DNA of 64,000 nucleotides from Bacteroidales bacterium. GTDB taxonomy: Bacteria; Bacteroidota; Bacteroidia; Bacteroidales; Lentimicrobiaceae. The notes under the pieces were generated by a model. It worked only from the letters and a program-made list of their open reading frames with translations, was not told the DNA's origin and did no database searches. How positions within the stretch are numbered: the first letter of the stretch is position 1; the number at the start of each line of letters is the position of its first letter. Shown here piece after piece: positions 61,101 to 64,000 of this stretch. Made by a program: the position numbers and the translations under genes. The stretch is from NCBI GenBank assembly GCA_024636955.1, contig JAGXGB010000044.1, forward strand, positions 1 to 64,000, given 5' to 3'.

Positions 61101-61862
61101 ATGATAAAATTCAGTTACACACCTTTATGGCACATTGCACTTCTGCTCTTTCTGATTACTCATGGGTGCAAGGAAGAAAAACAACATGTCATTTCAATGA
61201 AACTCATTGAAAGCTATAGTAACGCTGACCTTATGAGCGCGATTGATAGTGCCAACCGTCTGTTGGCATACAGGAAAGGTGTTGTTGTAAGTGATACAGG
61301 TTATGCCGATTTTGAGTCATATGCAAATAACAATCCCATCTTCGCAATATTAAGACCCAACATCCAAATGAATAGCGATGGCCAGTATTATCCGGGAGTA
61401 ACATCTGATATAGGTTATATTTCTGCAAAGGACACTGCTGAATTAACAATGTATTTTCATGACAGCGCAATAACGGCCCTGCTTCCGCCTGACATGGAGT
61501 TAATTTTTGCGCCCAATGCTGTTGACAAACTATCTGCATATGCAATTCGCAAGCAATCAGCCATTCAGCAACTCACTGCCGATCACATTAAACACTTTGA
61601 ATTTAAGTCAACCGGCCTGAGCGGTGTTACCGGCATTATCTTTAACGATGATGAATTTCTATTCTTCATTCATTTGAGTGACGATCTGATCAACAAGCTT
61701 CCCGAAAACCAGGCTTACACCATTTTAATGAACATCGATTCAACTACCTTAACGGGATCATATACACGTACCAATCCGCCTGCTGTTGCGAATATGAATT
61801 CAATCTCAAAACAGAATAAGGATATCATTGAGAAGATGTTTAATGGGAAAGTGATTGATTAG
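61101..61862 (+). CDS. Lipoprotein resembling the SecD first periplasmic domain
   Basis: A 253-residue lipoprotein (LLFLITHGC). The segment NNPIFAILRPNIQMNSDGQY, then GYISAKDTAELTMYFHDSAITALLPPDMELIFAPNAVDKL, resembles the stretch of Bacteroidota SecDF that follows its first membrane helix (NPLF...GP.IGY...DTA.V..YL). No membrane helices or SecD translocon motifs follow, so it is a free-standing domain tethered by lipid. The last third (GVTGIIFNDDEFLFFIHLSDDL) is unassigned. Similarity judged by eye only; a role in secretion is an inference. Confidence 0.6.
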   Translation: MIKFSYTPLWHIALLLFLITHGCKEEKQHVISMKLIESYSNADLMSAIDSANRLLAYRKGVVVSDTGYADFESYANNNPIFAILRPNIQMNSDGQYYPGVTSDIGYISAKDTAELTMYFHDSAITALLPPDMELIFAPNAVDKLSAYAIRKQSAIQQLTADHIKHFEFKSTGLSGVTGIIFNDDEFLFFIHLSDDLINKLPENQAYTILMNIDSTTLTGSYTRTNPPAVANMNSISKQNKDIIEKMFNGKVID

Positions 61863-61875
61863 TACTATATTACGG

Positions 61876-62520
61876 CTACAAACCCAGGCCATTCACCTGC
61901 TTCAAAAACTCAATCTGCACTTCCCTATCGTCCTTTTTTGTTTCAGTGTTGTATTTCGTGTACAGGTCAGGATAATCTTTAAGCACGTTATTCATCACTT
62001 CCGGGTCAACCATTTTAACTTCGTTGGTTTCCTTGTCGACTATGTATAAAAACCGCAATTTGGCAAGCTCAGCACCGGCAAAAGCTCCGGCTACTGCGCC
62101 GAATTGCATTGACATCTGAATATCCTCCTTCAGCTTTTTGCTTTGCATCGCCGGATCCATCGGAATGCCTGCCATGAACACAAAGTACTTTCCATCACTG
62201 ATTACGTTCGCATACCAGTTCTGCAGCCGGTATTTTGAGCAGTTGATGTAAAGCGTATCACCGCTGGAATATGCAAAAATCTCCTTTTTCAAGACTTTTC
62301 TTTTTATGGTATTGTCGGGTGAATCCAGTTTATAATCGTTCCCGCCGTTCATGGCAATATCCGTTTTACTACGTTTTTCAATTGCCGGATGATAAGTTGT
62401 GACAGGCGTTTTATTCACTAAATCTTCAAAATTAAAATAGCATCCTTTGGGGTAAGTCACTTGCGATGACGCAACCAGGGTGATTGAGAGGAGGAAAAAT
62501 AGTAGGGTGGTTGTTTTCAT
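61876..62520 (-). CDS. Secreted protein of unknown function (Bacteroidota-specific type)
   Basis: The true start is MKTTTLLFFLLSITLVASSQ (62520). The 40 extra residues in the ORF track are a translated word array (TKTINRQL-like). The 214-residue protein begins VTYPKGCYFNFEDLVNKTPVTTYHPAIEKRSKTDIAMNGGNDYKL and continues IFAYSSGDTLYINCSKYRLQNWYANVISDGKYFVFMAGI. A glycine/alanine-rich helix (FGAVAGAFAGAELAKLRFLYIVD) follows, ending EIxFLKQVNGL. I recall this layout from uncharacterised Bacteroidota proteins (possibly DUF6563). Convergent with the SecD-like gene. Confidence 0.7.
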   Translation of the reverse strand: MKTTTLLFFLLSITLVASSQVTYPKGCYFNFEDLVNKTPVTTYHPAIEKRSKTDIAMNGGNDYKLDSPDNTIKRKVLKKEIFAYSSGDTLYINCSKYRLQNWYANVISDGKYFVFMAGIPMDPAMQSKKLKEDIQMSMQFGAVAGAFAGAELAKLRFLYIVDKETNEVKMVDPEVMNNVLKDYPDLYTKYNTETKKDDREVQIEFLKQVNGLGL

Positions 62521-62522
62521 TT

Positions 62523-62640
62523 TGGTTGTCAGTTGTCGGTTTATTGTTTTTGGTTCTTTGTTCCCGGTTCCCGGTTCCATTGTTCTGGGTGGTCCCCGAG
62601 TTTTTATCGAGGGGTTCTGGGTTCTGGGTTGGCTTGGCAC
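62523..62640 (-). repeat. Heptamer arrays with embedded hairpin element upstream of the DUF-type gene
   Basis: On the plus strand GTTGTCA/GTTGTCG, then CGGTTCC words (period 7), then TTCTGGG words. Between them lies the reverse copy of the CCTCGATAAAAACTCGG element (62591-62614). The array lies directly upstream of the gene starting at 62520. Confidence 0.8.
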
Positions 62641-62705
62641 AGGGCGCAGGGCATTCTGGCGCTTTTACTCACTACTTACTATTCAAGACTCAGTGCTCCT
62701 TTTAG

Positions 62706-62879
62706 CTAGCTTTGACCTTTAAGTTTCCTCTCCACAAACTGCCCCAGGTAATAGGCGGCAAGCAAAGGTAGAAGTGCGAAGCCCCGATATTCATATAACC
62801 AGCTGCGATCGATTACTAACATCAGGATAGATCCAGTAACCACAATAAACAATATGTCATATAGGATTTTTCTTTTCAT
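62706..62879 (-). CDS. 57-residue membrane protein (below the ORF-track cut-off)
   Basis: On the minus strand an ATG at 62879 opens a 57-codon frame. It reads KRKILYDILFIVVTGSILML, then VIDRSWLYEYRGFALLPLLA and AYYLGQFVERKLKGQS, and stops at 62706. It has two hydrophobic helices separated by a charged turn, with a positive start and tail, as expected for a small inner membrane protein. It looks coding because hydrophobicity and charge are well ordered over the whole length. No family recognised. It lies upstream of the DUF-type gene on the same strand. Confidence 0.65.
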   Translation of the reverse strand: MKRKILYDILFIVVTGSILMLVIDRSWLYEYRGFALLPLLAAYYLGQFVERKLKGQS

Positions 62880-62959
62880 TTTATTTCATTTTGCTGAACT
62901 ATAACTACATTATACTATATTGAACTTTATTATCTTTTAACTCAATACTCAAAACTCCT

Positions 62960-63223
62960 TTAAGCTTTTGCCTTTGAATTATTGCCTTTTGCCTTTAAAC
63001 GTGCCGGCATCCAGTCAATCACCGTCCCATTACATTCAGGGGCGTTAGGGCAACAAATATATTCAAATCCTGATTCCGCTTTGAATACTTTGTAATCACC
63101 CACCGTTATCACTGAGTTGCAATGGATGCATTCAAGTTGATCTGTCAATTCGGGGACATTCTCAAAAGGATAGTTGTCCTTGAGATACTTTGCTTTGTCG
63201 GTGATTTTGAGTTCTTTGGTCAT
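62960..63223 (-). CDS. Small zinc-ribbon-like protein
   Basis: I start at MTKELKITDKAKYL (63223); the longer ORF-track start reads spacer sequence. The 87-residue cytoplasmic protein has a metal-binding pattern LECIHCNSVITVGDYKVF, then FEYICCPNAPECNGTVIDW. This gives CxxC and a second CCPxxxxC group, typical of a zinc ribbon or rubredoxin-like knuckle. The tail (RLKAKGNNSKAKA) is basic. It may bind nucleic acid. It follows the MBL-fold gene on the same strand by 63 bases. Confidence 0.72.
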   Translation of the reverse strand: MTKELKITDKAKYLKDNYPFENVPELTDQLECIHCNSVITVGDYKVFKAESGFEYICCPNAPECNGTVIDWMPARLKAKGNNSKAKA

Positions 63224-63286
63224 GGTTGTTGTCAAATTTATGTTAGTTTTATGACTCCTGCCTTTTAGCAAAAATCTGAATTATTG

Positions 63287-64000
63287 TTATACTTCATAAA
63301 CCTGCCTATCCCTAAGCCTTATTATCTTTTGGTTAGGAAATACTTTTTGAAAATTTTCAGGGGCTTCAGTATGGATGGGTATTATTCCATGTTTAGGTTT
63401 TACGGTGTCGAATACAGTTCGTAAGGTTTCTACATCTGCATGGCCACTAGTATGCATATCACAATCCGGATATGGCATTATAAAATTATACAATGATGGG
63501 CTAAAGGCACTATTAGATTTGTCCAGATATCCTTTCCACATTGAATAACTGACTTTGAAATCTGTGGATGTAGAATATTGAGCAAGAAGTGGCTTAAGTG
63601 CCTCGTTTGCTCTAATAAGCATACAGAATCCGTGGCGTTCCAGATAAGGTTTTAAATTGCCATTGAATGAGAATGGGCGATTTATTTCAAAAAAGCGACC
63701 TGCAGGATCACTCTTTTGTTCGAAATCTATATTGTAGAATGAGCTGTATTGCTTGTGATTTTCTGATACAATCTTCATAATTTCGGCCTGATAGCTGTCA
63801 CAGACAAAGCAACGTTTAGCAACTATTGCAGCGTGATACAATGAGAATATCCTGTCAATGTTAGTAGACGAAACTAATACAAAGTTATATTTGTACTTCC
63901 TGAAGTCGTTAATAAAATCCCTTTGTAATTCCTGTTCTGTTTTGCTTGTTGCGTCAGTTCTTTGGATATTTGATCCCTCTGAGATTATGTAATCTATGTT
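63287..64000 (-). CDS. MBL-fold/beta-CASP RNase J-like protein, C-terminal part (gene continues past the window)
   Basis: The ORF track begins at a TTG at 63841, but the frame is open to the window edge and reads NIDYIISEGSNIQRTD, FRKYKYNFVLVSSTNIDRIF and SLYHAAIVAKRCFVCDSYQ. It then continues to MPYPDCDMHTSGHADVETLRTVFDTVKPKHGIIPIHTEAPENFQKVF. The HTSGHA motif and the final GIIPIHTE are the C-terminal metal and substrate motifs of RNase J/beta-CASP nucleases. Here it lacks the extra C-terminal domain of true RNase J. The N-terminal HxHxDH motif lies outside the window. Likely an RNA- or nucleic-acid-cleaving enzyme of the accessory type. Confidence 0.8.
   Translation of the reverse strand, partial: NIDYIISEGSNIQRTDATSKTEQELQRDFINDFRKYKYNFVLVSSTNIDRIFSLYHAAIVAKRCFVCDSYQAEIMKIVSENHKQYSSFYNIDFEQKSDPAGRFFEINRPFSFNGNLKPYLERHGFCMLIRANEALKPLLAQYSTSTDFKVSYSMWKGYLDKSNSAFSPSLYNFIMPYPDCDMHTSGHADVETLRTVFDTVKPKHGIIPIHTEAPENFQKVFPNQKIIRLRDRQVYEV

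Noticed and set aside
62521-62640. Forty extra N-terminal residues of the 254-residue ORF
   Set aside because: They translate heptamer arrays and the hairpin element; the signal peptide starts at 62520.
1-64000. tRNA, rRNA, riboswitch or complete insertion sequence
   Set aside because: No cloverleaf with a T-loop motif, no rRNA stretch and no transposase frame was seen on either strand by eye; a tRNAscan and Rfam search would settle this.

Overview
The window comes from a member of the phylum Bacteroidota, probably a free-living environmental member of the Bacteroidales or a nearby lineage. Six genes end in type IX secretion (T9SS) C-terminal sorting domains. There are also a TonB-dependent receptor with an N-terminal carboxypeptidase-like domain, many lipoproteins, and promoters of the phylum-specific -33 TTTG / -7 TAnnTTTG type. 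No rRNA, tRNA, CRISPR array, prophage or complete insertion sequence was seen.

Layout. 1-0.62 kb: tail of a T9SS cargo protein. 0.8-7.3 kb: agmatinase-family hydrolase, then a minus-strand potassium operon (trkH with a shortened KdpD-type kinase and KdpE), an MbnP-like copper-associated lipoprotein and a fatty acid desaturase. 7.6-12 kb: VWA protein, small lipoprotein, choice-of-anchor-L T9SS protein and PfkB sugar kinase. 12.2-16.6 kb: an ice-binding lipoprotein with five Ig-like repeats, paired with an OmpA protein. 16.7-21.8 kb: a multicopper oxidase fused to a CopB-like barrel, a T9SS protein, and a MNT nucleotidyltransferase whose HEPN partner is wrecked. 21.8-28.4 kb: DUF2254 protein, two metalloid/organoarsenical-type permeases divergent from a lipoprotein with two HGQPxHRCD motifs, a peptidase-like hydrolase and a zinc alcohol dehydrogenase. 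28.5-37.3 kb: TPR histidine kinase, response regulator, SBBP T9SS protein, a second regulator with a degenerate HTH, and a 1151-residue T9SS adhesin. 37.5-44.3 kb: small periplasmic proteins, a TonB receptor with a beta-helix lipoprotein, and a type II NADH dehydrogenase. 44.5-51.7 kb: FG-GAP T9SS protein, FtsX/MacB-like permease, AAA ATPase with a nuclease-like tail, dodecin. 51.7-64 kb: mostly unknown lipoproteins set in repeat-rich spacers, ending in part of an MBL/beta-CASP ribonuclease-like protein.

The most unusual content is intergenic. (1) Many spacers carry arrays of short words with an exact period of 7, 9 or 10 bases, each spacer using its own word. (2) Three elements (52.06-52.19, 52.19-52.36 and 57.39-57.56 kb) share leader and core, but their 10-base modules differ in sequence while remaining complementary between the two arms. 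(3) A roughly 24-base hairpin (core CCTCGATAAAAACTCGG) occurs five times, each time embedded in a word array of a different sequence. (4) A promoter-overlapping inverted repeat in front of the AAA ATPase has a solo copy 8.4 kb away. (5) Spacers also hold gene relics: a lipoprotein head, an aspartate-racemase fragment, a HEPN remnant and a truncated reading frame bounded by a dispersed repeat.

All function calls come from reading motifs in the translations. No database search was run.
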